Positions 55,818-64,000 of a DNA stretch of 64,000 nucleotides are shown here, one piece after another. The position numbers were made by a program, and so were the translations under genes. This stretch comes from Climacium dendroides (Eukaryota; Streptophyta; Bryopsida; Hypnales; Climaciaceae): the NCBI GenBank assembly GCA_950106755.1, contig OX467088.1:1782001-1846000 (forward strand). The letters are read 5' to 3'. Under the pieces are notes generated by a model that searched no databases, had not been told where the DNA came from, and was given only the letters and a program-made list of their open reading frames with translations. Positions within the stretch are counted from its first letter, which is position 1; each line of letters starts with the position of its first letter.

Positions 55818-56932
55818 ACAGTGACTACTTAGGTACTTGCAACTATCTAAAGGTTTAGGGCAACCAACACCTGCAAAAGCACCAAACTATATAGTGCACT
55901 GGTCATCACCTCCGAATTACTACAAGTCCAACAGCCCACAACAAAAGAGTCACGTCGGTCATCAATCCGACCTCACTCCTACAATTCGTCTATCACAAAC
56001 TAATTACAACACAAAATGGGACAAAACCGGAAACTGCCGGCAACAATGTCCGCCACGAGGGAAGGTACCAAGACAAAATCCAAGAAATCCAAATTGGATC
56101 CTCTTCCCTAAACAACGAATTGCAAAAACACAAGAAAATGTGAATCAGAGCCACCGACACACGCCTATGGTGGATGATCACGAGTCGCGAATCCTATGTC
56201 AATGAAAACAATACAAGACACTAGCAAGTGTCTCTTTTAGGTTCCAAAACCTAATATCCCCGGAAATCTTGAAAATTAGTGTTTAAAAACACCATTCAGC
56301 CCATGATAATTGCTCCTACAGGCTGAAAATCAAGTCCAAATGCCACTACAACTACACCATTGGAATCCTTGGCAAATTTCACATAAAATAGGCACAAATT
56401 TCACTCAAATCCGAGCTAAAATGCTTCTAAAAATGAATTTTGAAGTTTGTACCCTATTTTTTTTTTTTATTAATAAGAGAAAATTCTAAGTCTACAAGAT
56501 GAAAGACTCTGAATTTTGCAAAATGTATCCAGTTGGAACATTTCAGATATCTTCTAAAATACTAGATTTCAGAATCTTCAAATTTCCTAGATTTCATAAA
56601 TCTCTCAAAAACCTAGATTCTATTAAAAAATCTTCAAAATTCCTAGATTTCAAAAAAAACTTGAAAATACCTAGATTTTGAAAAATCTTCAAAATTTGTA
56701 GATGTCACAATCCGCCGCACACTCCAGGGACTCATTGCCAAAATTTCCACAAACTTCAAAACCCCATATCTTCTTCAAAAATCACTCAAATCTTGTGTTT
56801 TTCGAAGCGTTGGAATCGTATGGAGCTCCTCTACTACCACCACAAGTACTAGAAACAATCTAGAAGTTGAAATTTTGTCTTTCCTCTCAAGATAAGTCCT
56901 ACAAGAAAGAAAGAAGGAAATTCTTGTCAAGT
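55818..56932 (-). other. leader region of the gypsy element
   Basis: Non-coding sequence between the gag start and the upstream direct repeat. It has a T run at 56459-56468 and short tandem repeats. No convincing tRNA-primer binding site next to the repeat edge at 56933. Confidence 0.4.
56540..56705. repeat. degenerate ~24-bp tandem repeat
   Basis: Units of the form AATCTTCAAAATTCCTAGAT followed by TTCA or TTTA recur about six times. Confidence 0.7.
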
Positions 56933-57178
56933 GAGAAACTAAGAATCTACACACACAAAGTCAAGCGGCTCTCACTCCACAAAGGAAGAATCAAAGAGTG
57001 CAAACATAAGAGAAGAAGTGAAACTTTACTAAATGATAGAACCATCATCTCCAAGCAAAGCAAAAACACACAACTCTCTCTCAAAAATGCTCACAAAACT
57101 TGACTTGACAAGAATGCCAAGTCAAGGAACTCTCTCCACCTTAAGCTTCAAACCCTAAGGTGGATGAACTATAACAAG
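56933..57178 (-). repeat. LTR-like 246-bp direct repeat, upstream copy
   Basis: Partner of 49161-49406. In the orientation of the element this is the 5' copy. It lies 1.1 kb before the gag start. Confidence 0.6.
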
Positions 57179-57289
57179 TAGATGAAATCCATCCCTACTA
57201 AGGTAATCTCTCCAAAAAGTCCACCTAACACTACATTTAGATGCCATGTGGCTATGATGTCACCTCACATGACATGAATGACGACGACG

Positions 57290-57340
57290 ATGCGGACGGC
57301 CCGCAGTGGACGATCCGCCATCCGTCTGCACGGACAGTTG
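57290..57340. repeat. short GCGGACGG block
   Basis: GATGCGGACGGCCCGCAGTG and CGGATGG-type words on both strands, a small relative of the GC-rich blocks at 14.2 and 48.8 kb. Confidence 0.5.
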
Positions 57341-57397
57341 TCTTAAATTCATTCAATTTTATTTTAAAATGTGAACATTTTCATAAAGATTAACAAT

Positions 57398-57575
57398 TTT
57401 GTAGCATACACAATAGACAATACTTAGTTTTTTGTTATACACAATATACAGTTTTTTGGCATACACAATACACAATTCTTGGAAGAACACAATACACAGT
57501 TTTTGGGAATACACATTACATAGATTTTTGGAATACACAATATACAAGTTTTTTGAATATACAATACTTTCATAA
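57398..57575. repeat. 33-bp tandem repeat with GGAATACACAATATACA core
   Basis: About five units repeat the pattern ACACAATACACAGTTTTTTGG. The 81-codon minus-strand ORF through it shows an 11-residue repeat (IVYSKNLYIVY-like), as expected from 33-bp units, and is not a gene. Confidence 0.8.
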
Positions 57576-57690
57576 AAATCACAAAGTATGCTACTATAAT
57601 TCAACTATTTTGGTTACACTACACATATCGTAGAGAGTAAAAATTAAAAGAACAGTATATTAATCAAGCACTACAAAGATGCACTTTACT

Positions 57691-58090
57691 TTACTCATAA
57701 TTTGAATCGGGTTCATCTTTTGGAATTGGGCCTCTCAATTGTATTCCAATATATGGACCACCTCCGTAATACTCCCCATACCCGCTTTGCCCACTTCTTT
57801 GTCTATAATTCTCGTAGTTCGATCCTCCAAAAGTTAGAGGAGGAATTGCAGTAGTATGTTGAAACTTTCTTTCATTTGAACCATTGTAAAAAGAGCCTCT
57901 TTGGATGGAACTACTATAGTGCGAGGTTCTATAATTTTGTCCTTTGCCTTGAGAGTCAACTTGGAGGGAGGGGGTATAGTATGAACCGCCTCCACTATAC
58001 CCACCAGCGTATTCGGAGCCTCCTTTAGGTACATGCTGAAGTAGCAAGCAAAGAAGAAGAGTACAAAAACTACAGAAAATTCAAAGAGCA
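57691..58090 (-). CDS. possible small Gly/Tyr-rich protein (doubtful)
   Basis: The minus-strand frame from 58047 codes for about 118 residues rich in Gly, Tyr and Ser (YAGGYSGGGSYY, GGSNYENYR). A neighbouring frame just upstream codes for a hydrophobic segment (FSVVFVLFFFACYF) that could be a signal peptide, but joining them needs a one-base shift or an unseen intron. Such proteins occur in plant cell walls. It may also be chance within repeat DNA. Confidence 0.25.
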
Positions 58091-58159
58091 TGCATGTAGA
58101 AAGATTTGGGTAAGAGAGACGGGAGTTTGTGAGAGACAACGGATGCATTGAGCAAGAAA

Positions 58160-58958
58160 TCTAGCCTCATCCTAATCAACACTCATCGAAAATAGCCCTT
58201 CCCGAAATACTTGGCGGCAACAGTTATGAGGGAATATTTCTGTGAAGTACTTTCAGTTTATTAAATATACTTTTGTACTAAAAAGACGAACAGCGAGGGA
58301 AAAAATTACGATGCGCAAAAAACAATATTTTCTAAATTTGACACCTAGCCCTCCTTTAAAATGTTAAGGGCATCTAGAATCCAGAAACTGATTTAGATAT
58401 AACGTAATTTTCGAACAAGTTACAGCTTTCCAAAAAATCAGCTCTATTTTTGTACTTCATCGCCAAATACAAGTTGTAATCAAGAATGTGAAAGAAGATT
58501 CGGGTAAAGACGCCTTCAATGTTTCATGTAAAGAAAAGGAAGCAGAAAAAGAGTTTTCTATGGCCTCCAAACAAGTACTTTTACGTAATTTGTAGTATTG
58601 TGACATTTTGGTAGTCATGTACAATAGTACTTTTTTCATAGAATGAACTAAGCTTTTCAATGAATTTAACCATACTCTTCGCTACATAACATCTTATAAT
58701 CTATAGGAAATTAATATAGGTGTTTGAAAAAATAATTTCCAATTTGAGTAATACTAAGTACAAAATCATATTTACTACCAATTTTGCATTGTGACCTCAA
58801 AAGTACAAGGGTCTAATGTACTTCCACCCAATAGTACTTGGATTTGGATCATCTTCCTAACAAAAAATATTCTCCACAATCATAGAGTTAAATAAGTCAT
58901 CTATTTCAATTGTTTTTCTATCCCAAATATCACTTGTATCGCAGTACATTACAAATAG
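58160..58958. other. non-coding, no gene seen
   Basis: AT-rich sequence. The Copia reverse transcriptase would be expected here on the minus strand and is absent, so the element is truncated. Confidence 0.4.
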
Positions 58959-59399
58959 CTATGTATTCAATTTAGACTTATTTTGCTTGCAAGCAATAAA
59001 TTCTTCCTTGAGAATCATAGTAACATTGGATGTAGACGGAGAATTTAATAGAAATGATCTTGTAAAATTGGCATTGGTTGTTGTTAATGAAGGAGAAATA
59101 ATATTATTAAACATAATCTTTTGCTTCTGTGGTTGCTTATCAGGTCTCCGAGTCCATTTGCCCAATTTAACAGGTTCTACGACTAAAACTCTAGCATGGA
59201 CATTTTTAGCCTCATTTAATGGATTTCTAGTAATCTTCAATGCATCATTAAAATCATCTAGTATCTGATCCGCTATCTTTTACAAATGCAAGATCTTAGC
59301 AACCTCATTTTCAGCCAAAGATGTGAGAAGATCAAGATTTAATGCAAAAGTCTCAAGTACCTTGAAAACTAAATTCTTAAAAATACTCTTAAGTCGATA

Positions 59400-59995
59400 T
59401 TCTTTCTATTAGAGATTGAGATATATCTTCTTCAAATCGACAATTGGCAAAACGGGCATGAAGCAACGTATTAATTGATGGGTTGATGTAATGAATAATA
59501 CTTGGTGAATCAAATCCAACATATATGTCTTCTTGTCAATGAGCTCCAATAATATAGCATTGAGATTTTAGAATTGGAACCCATACATGGCAACCAAATA
59601 TTTGTAGATGAGATATACTTGGAACACGTTCTGAAAGAAATTTTTGTGATGAAACAATCTCCAAAGATGAAGGATGGAGCCGAATTAAAATTGCAGCATA
59701 TAGAATTGCATGTCCCTACATAGATATAGACAAATTTATATGAAGCAGCAACGGTCTTACAATAAATGGAATCGGTTTGATAAAAGACTCAGCTAGTCCA
59801 TTTTGAGCATGCTCATATTGAACTGAATAGGTTAAGTCAATCCCCGTCGCAGTGCAATAATCTTTAAAAGATCTTGACTAAAATTCTTGAACATTATCTA
59901 TATGTAAAGTTTTAATTGGATAATTAAAAAAAATGAGCTTTAAAACGGAGGAGCCGAGGGATGAGCATTGAAAGTAGATTAGTAAAGACCAAATT
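59400..59995 (-). pseudogene. Copia integrase core remnant
   Basis: On the minus strand, broken frames spell TLHIDNVQEF (second Asp region) and, 25 residues on, EHAQNGLAES (the glutamate motif). These are followed by a SHLQIFGCHVWVPI-like block typical of the region after the Copia catalytic core. Stops occur every 30-60 codons. Confidence 0.6.
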
Positions 59996-60145
59996 TTTCA
60001 TTGATAATAATGAGACATGTGATTATTTGCTTAAGGCATCAACCAAAACTAAAAAATATCAAAATGGTTCAAAGCTAGTATTTATTGGATTACAAATATC
60101 ACCATGTAATTTTGAAAGCATAGGTAGCAATTCATAAGATAGCTG

Positions 60146-60621
60146 CTACAATGATGGTTTGGCAATTAATTTGCCTTGTACACATGTTTGACACAGTGTC
60201 ATTGAATTGATATGTGCTGGTTGCCAATCATATACAACAATACATGGAATAATTTTTTTAAATAAAGTAAAGTTAGGATGACCCAATCTTCCATACCAAA
60301 TGGAAGTTTTATTATTTTTATAAGATAAAGCAAAATTAGATATAATAGGTGGTTGGATTGGAATTTGATATAAACCACTTGTCACTGTAAAGGTTATTTC
60401 CACAACTTTGTTTTTATGCATAAAATCAGAGCCTCTCGCCTATCTAGAATTTTGGTCAAGAGGTGAAAACCATTGGTACGCACATCCCGATAGCTAACTA
60501 AGCTCCGAGGTGCAGAAAAAGAAAGCATATCACGCATGCATGTTATGGTGGTGCCCTCAAGCAAGATTGCCTTTATTGGTCCCTCTTGAAAACAAAATAC
60601 ATTCAATCCAGTTATAATCAT
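60146..60621 (-). pseudogene. Copia GAG-pre-integrase domain
   Basis: The frame 60421-60146 has IWYGRLGHPNFTLFKKI and CQTCVQGKLIAKPS, the H-x3-4-H and C-x2-C parts of the Copia integrase zinc finger, which helps the integrase bind DNA ends. The frame 60621-60394 upstream overlaps it and carries the preceding linker. A protease before it is not recognisable and may have been hit by the CACTA insertion. Confidence 0.7.
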
Positions 60622-60635
60622 TAAATTTCTGGTTT

Positions 60636-61776
60636 CACTAGTAGAAAATCACTGACCAAATCAACAAATAGTCAACAATTTTCTGTTAACTTGGGTACTG
60701 TATTGTCCATTTTCACAATTTTTTGTTGATTTTGCCCAAATTAACAAAATGGTCACATTATTTTTGTTGATTTGGATAGTGCAACTAAAATCAACAAAAT
60801 TCTGTTAAATTTTTTGGAATCCTTTTTGGAATCTTTTGGAATCTCTTGGAATCTCTTGGAATCTTTAATTGTACAAAGTAGATTTTTTTTAAAACTAAAC
60901 ATTAACAATTCGATATTTCTTAAAGTCAGCATACTCCAGGGCCGGTTTTGACTTAATAAATGACCATTTTTCAAGAAACTTTGAACTAATAAAAGTTGGT
61001 AAATCAAGCCAAATTTCACCTCCAACAATCCGTTTGAGATTTAGATCGTCCAATCAAAAGTTAAGGACAAAAATCAGAGAAGGGTTTTAAAAATGTAAAA
61101 AAAATGATTAATTTTCACCCCTCTCTGATTTTTGTCCTTAACTTTTGATTGGAGGATCTAAATCTCAAACGGATTGTTGGAGGTGAAAGTTGGCTTGATT
61201 TACCAACTTTTATTAGTTCAAAGTTTCTTGAAAAAAGGTCATTTACTAAGTCAAAACCGACCCTAAAGTATGCTGACTTTTAAAAACAATGGGAAAAAAA
61301 TGAAAAACTAAACAAATAAGATTTTATATAAATATTAAACATGTATATGTATAAGTGGTACATTGATTTGAGTCTTGGGCCTCAACCATGAGGTTCAAGG
61401 TTCAAACCTTGATGGCAACGTTTGCCATTTGGATTGTCCATGTGGCATTCAATTAGCTTGTGTGGCATGCCATGGGGCAAGTTGGGGTGCCTATGTGGCA
61501 TTGCCACGTGTCACCTTTTATTTATTTTTTTCCAAATTTTAAAAAAAAAAAATAATGAGACCAAATCAATAAAAAAAATTAACACTTTTTTGTTCTAAAA
61601 CAATACTTTTTTGTTAGAAATTCAACACTTTTTTGTTCTTAAACAACACATTTTTGTTCAAAAATCAACACTTTTCTGTTCAAAAGTGCCCAAATTAACA
61701 TGTCCAAATCAACAAAAAAAATCAACACTTTTCTGTTGATTTTTGTTAATTTGATCACTGTATTTTTCTACTAGTG
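60636..61776. mobile_element. non-autonomous CACTA transposon in the Copia element
   Basis: CACTAGTAGAAAA at 60636 and its reverse complement ending at 61776 form the terminal inverted repeats. TTT flanks both sides (60633-60635 and 61777-61779). Subterminal sequence repeats AAATCAACA/TCTGTTGATTT words many times at both ends. No transposase. It is inserted between the gag and pre-integrase parts of the Copia fragment, so it is younger than that element. Confidence 0.88.
60921..61282. repeat. 165-bp inverted repeat (foldback) inside the CACTA element
   Basis: The arm 60921-61087 is complementary to 61116-61282 with only scattered mismatches (for example AAAGTCAGCATACTCCAGGG against its mirror near 61260-61280). 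It could be a separate foldback element captured by the CACTA element, or an internal duplication. Confidence 0.85.
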
Positions 61777-61993
61777 TTTGCCAAGCTAAAAAATTATTTT
61801 CATCAAAAAACTTCTTATCTTGCAAGATTGTATGTGTAATTGCAAAGTCAAGGAGCGCATTACAAGACTCACTAGTGGAAGTATCCTTAATAACATATAC
61901 TTTGTGGTCTTCATCTGCAAATAAATCCATAGACACATCTATAGTATGAGCTTTGCGGTCTTCATCCGCAAACAAAAGCATACACGCATCCAT
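61709..61993 (-). pseudogene. Copia gag/protease-linker fragment
   Basis: A 94-codon frame with a duplicated block (LFADEDRKAH..., LFADEDHKVY...), evidently a small internal duplication. It joins the gag frame to the right, and its left part (61709-61776) is CACTA sequence. No domain motif. Confidence 0.4.
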
Positions 61994-62046
61994 AGTATGA
62001 GCTTCTCAATTTTCAATTCGAAGTTTCTTATTCTCGTGAAACATCT

Positions 62047-62877
62047 TCATAAAATACTTTGATATTCGATAGGCATTGGCCAAATGGCCCACTCTACCAC
62101 ATTTGTGGCAAGAATGTGACTATAACGGACGTTTATCATGACTACTAGTAAAAGAAGTACTATGTTTCCTTTGTAGCTATTAGCTATCATGATTGTGGGT
62201 ATGGATACGACTATAACTTCTTTGGTGTTTATAAAAAAAAATTCCATGTTTATGTGTTTTAGGTTTACCATGAGAAACCTTGACAATATGAAATTTAGGA
62301 ATTGTAATTGAGTAGTTCCAATTAGATGAGCCTCTACATTACTTAAAAGAATCTGATTTTTCTTCTCAACAAGGAGTAATAGAGACATGAGATTTGAATG
62401 ATTTTTAAATTTCATATTTTTGTACTACTGTATGAATACAACAAATGCAGGCGGAAATATTAAAAGAGTTTTTTCAATCATTTCATGTTTGATAATGGAC
62501 TGACTACACAACTTTAATTGTGATATGATGCAGTGCATTTCATTGTTGAAAGCAATGAGTGTTGAAAAATCTAACACTCGCAAATGAGTCCAATCATGGA
62601 GGGCTCTAAAAAGAAAGATGGTTTTCTGATGATCAAAGCAAGATTTGAGCTTGTGCCAAAGCTCATTTAGACTTTCAAGCTCCAAATATTGATGCTACAA
62701 AGTAGGAATAAGATGGCGACAGAGTAAAAACAACATTTTCCAAGTAATAGATGTAGAAACAGGATCACTTACAACAAAAAACTTGTCAAAATTGATGTAC
62801 ACCGATAATTGCTCTGCAAAAATGTGTGCTTTTGTAGTCCTCGCCCAAAGTAAATAATTGCTTCTATTGGCCATCAA
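62047..62877 (-). pseudogene. Copia gag, fragmented
   Basis: Frames 62877-62695, 62685-62425 and 62415-62047 together resemble Copia gag. The N-terminus has NYLLWARTTKAHI, where the family has a Tyr-x-x-Trp block, and the middle is ELWHKLKSCFDHQ-type. A degenerate knuckle HSCHKCGRVGHLANAY lies in another frame near 62080-62125, with its last Cys changed to Tyr. Stops and shifts separate the parts. Confidence 0.65.
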
Positions 62878-63204
62878 TTTTGGAAATAAAAGAGGTTGAA
62901 GTCATGGTGGCTCAATAGTGGTAGCAACCACTGGGATAGTTGTAGGTGTAGCAACGGAAGGGGTGGAAATACTTATAATATAAAAATAAAAGATGATGGA
63001 TGTATAGAAAATAAGAAAAGAGAAGATCAGAAGCAAAAGAGCTTAGAATGAAAAGAAAATCAAAACAAAGAAATTGCAAGGGAACAAGTCCAAGGATGGA
63101 GGGAAGACCATGCGAAGAAGTGAGGAAAAAAAATGCAAAAATTCTCAAAAAAATCAAAAAACTCTCAAAATTAAACTAAAAACTATGGAGTACATGCAAG
63201 AGTG

Positions 63205-63219
63205 TACGTGCTGATAATG
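63205..63219 (-). other. Copia primer-binding-like site
   Basis: On the minus strand ACATTATCAGCACGT directly follows the presumed LTR end. TTATCAGCACG is a primer-binding sequence seen next to LTRs in several plant Copia elements. Confidence 0.4.
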
Positions 63220-63999
63220 TGTTGAGAATGAAAGCAAAAAAATAAAATACAAAACCTCACACAGCCAAGTGTATAAACAAGAATAGATAGGTGTTATTAG
63301 GAAGAAGATTTGATACATAAACAAGGAAGAAGAAAAGAATAGACTAATAGTTCTACTCCTTTATTATTGGTCTAAGGGATTCTAGTATAATCTCTAATTT
63401 GTCTTTATACCTTAAAGTAAACTATAGTTAACTAGAATGGAAAACGTAATTGTGAAGATAATATTTATCTTAGTAGTTTTCAGTATAATACAAATCAATG
63501 GCTAGTGGGCATAGAGTTATGTAAGTAGGAGCGACACTCACTCACATTTGAGTTAGAGCGTGTTTATATTAAGAGGCTAGACTTCTAGAACTAGACCTTC
63601 TAAATACATTCCTTTGGGGTGGGAGCTCCAAGATCACACTTATAGTTGTACGACAAGCCTCATGCAGAGGGCCATTTTGCCATCGCGTTTTATCCCAAGG
63701 GAAATGCAAGAACTTTTTATTTGCAACGCATGAAAAAATTTGCAAATTTCGAGTTCATATTTGCAATTTGAGGTCACAAATTAGTTAGGAAAGGTGTAGA
63801 AAAATAGAATTAACACAACACAAAATAGGGGGCTTTTTTTACATTCACCCTTGGTTGGACCTCCATATTAGGCTCCTCATACAACTAAACTTCAACCTCT
63901 TGTCCAACCTCCAGTCCTTGCATTTCATGTTTGCAAAGATAGAAGGCTTGGATGTTGGACTAGAGGGGATTGGGGCAATATTTGAAGGGAAAAAACAAA
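63220..63999 (-). repeat. presumed Copia 5' LTR and flank
   Basis: On the plus strand the stretch starts TGTTGAGAATG, the mirror of an LTR ending in CA. The other LTR edge was not identified and no second LTR copy is present because the 3' half of the element is missing. The remaining sequence to the window end has no gene. Confidence 0.35.
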
Positions 64000-64000
64000 A

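Larger units (their letters stand above)
49161..57178 (-). mobile_element. Ty3/gypsy retrotransposon encoding a C5 DNA methyltransferase
   Basis: Between 246-bp direct repeats (49161-49406 and 56933-57178), the minus strand encodes gag with two zinc knuckles, a cytosine methyltransferase domain, reverse transcriptase with YIDDV, RNase H, and an integrase with zinc finger and DDE core. This is the gypsy order plus an inserted methylase. Retrotransposon-borne DNMTs are known from a few eukaryotes, including gypsy elements of a charophyte alga. The direct repeats are about 98 percent identical, implying a young insertion, but the coding region has several stops and a frameshift. TG...CA ends and a target duplication are not clear. 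Confidence 0.8.
58959..63219 (-). mobile_element. Copia retrotransposon fragment with CACTA insertion
   Basis: Minus-strand order: primer-binding-like site (63205-63219), gag (62877-62047), pre-integrase (60421-60146), integrase core remnants (about 59995-59400) and the post-integrase region to 58959. This is the Copia order with integrase before RT. RT and RNase H are missing. Many stops break the frames. A 1.14-kb CACTA element splits it between gag and the pre-integrase region. Confidence 0.75.

Noticed and set aside
57359..57604. ORF with 11-residue repeats
   Set aside because: Product of the 33-bp tandem repeat; no start context or partner exon.
1..64000. tRNA and rRNA genes
   Set aside because: I looked for A/B-box pairs with cloverleaf arms and for conserved rRNA blocks and found none I could support; a covariance-model scan was not possible here.

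Overview
This window looks like a repeat-rich stretch of nuclear DNA from a land plant. The signs are spliceosomal introns (one gene here has ten exons), plant-type Ty3/gypsy and Copia retrotransposons, CACTA and Mutator-like (MULE) DNA transposons, and TTTAGGG plant telomere-type repeats. A gypsy element carrying a cytosine methyltransferase and a DUF7869-type transposase gene both point to a seedless plant (bryophyte, lycophyte or fern) rather than a flowering plant, but this is inference. I see no clear single-copy host gene, tRNA or rRNA. Nearly everything recognisable is a mobile element or its cargo.

Layout. 1-2.28 kb: end of a decayed gypsy element (gag zinc knuckle and retropepsin). 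2.28-5.9 kb: AT-rich, no gene. 6.16-12.85 kb: a plus-strand, gag-like, probably non-autonomous retroelement, interrupted by a 1.05-kb CACTA element (6944-7997, TSD CTC) and by an inverted relative of itself (about 8553-12068). 13.94-15.46 kb: a 1.5-kb element with long terminal inverted repeats and a GC-rich core. 15.95-17.23 kb: a degraded protein-kinase-like gene.

17,390-48,677: a 31-kb composite, the centre of interest. The outer element is a MULE bounded by GTGAGC-rich inverted ends and a perfect 10-bp duplication (GTACTAGTAA). It carries a decayed MULE transposase (four in-frame stops) and an intact ten-exon gene on the minus strand. That gene encodes a 1077-residue protein that looks like a ParB-type nuclease domain joined to a permuted amino-methyltransferase fold. 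Nested in its left arm is an 18.6-kb element (17,641-36,242) with perfect 28-bp inverted ends and a 4-bp duplication (ATAC). The nested element carries an intact 961-residue DUF7869 transposase-like gene, a second and degenerate ParB-methyltransferase-like gene, an FCP1-like phosphatase, one unknown protein, and about twenty copies of a 23-bp palindrome that I found nowhere else in the window.

49.2-57.2 kb: a minus-strand Ty3/gypsy element between 246-bp direct repeats; its polyprotein includes a C5 cytosine DNA methyltransferase upstream of reverse transcriptase. 57.2-58.2 kb: repeats and one doubtful small ORF. 58.96-63.99 kb: a minus-strand Copia fragment (gag, pre-integrase, integrase) split by a 1.14-kb CACTA element (60,636-61,776), with the 5' LTR beginning near 63,220.

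Together, the window holds two different DNA transposons that each carry a ParB-methyltransferase-like gene, next to a retrotransposon carrying its own cytosine methylase. DNA-modification-type enzymes appear repeatedly as transposon cargo. All repeats, splice sites and gene models were read by eye from the sequence.
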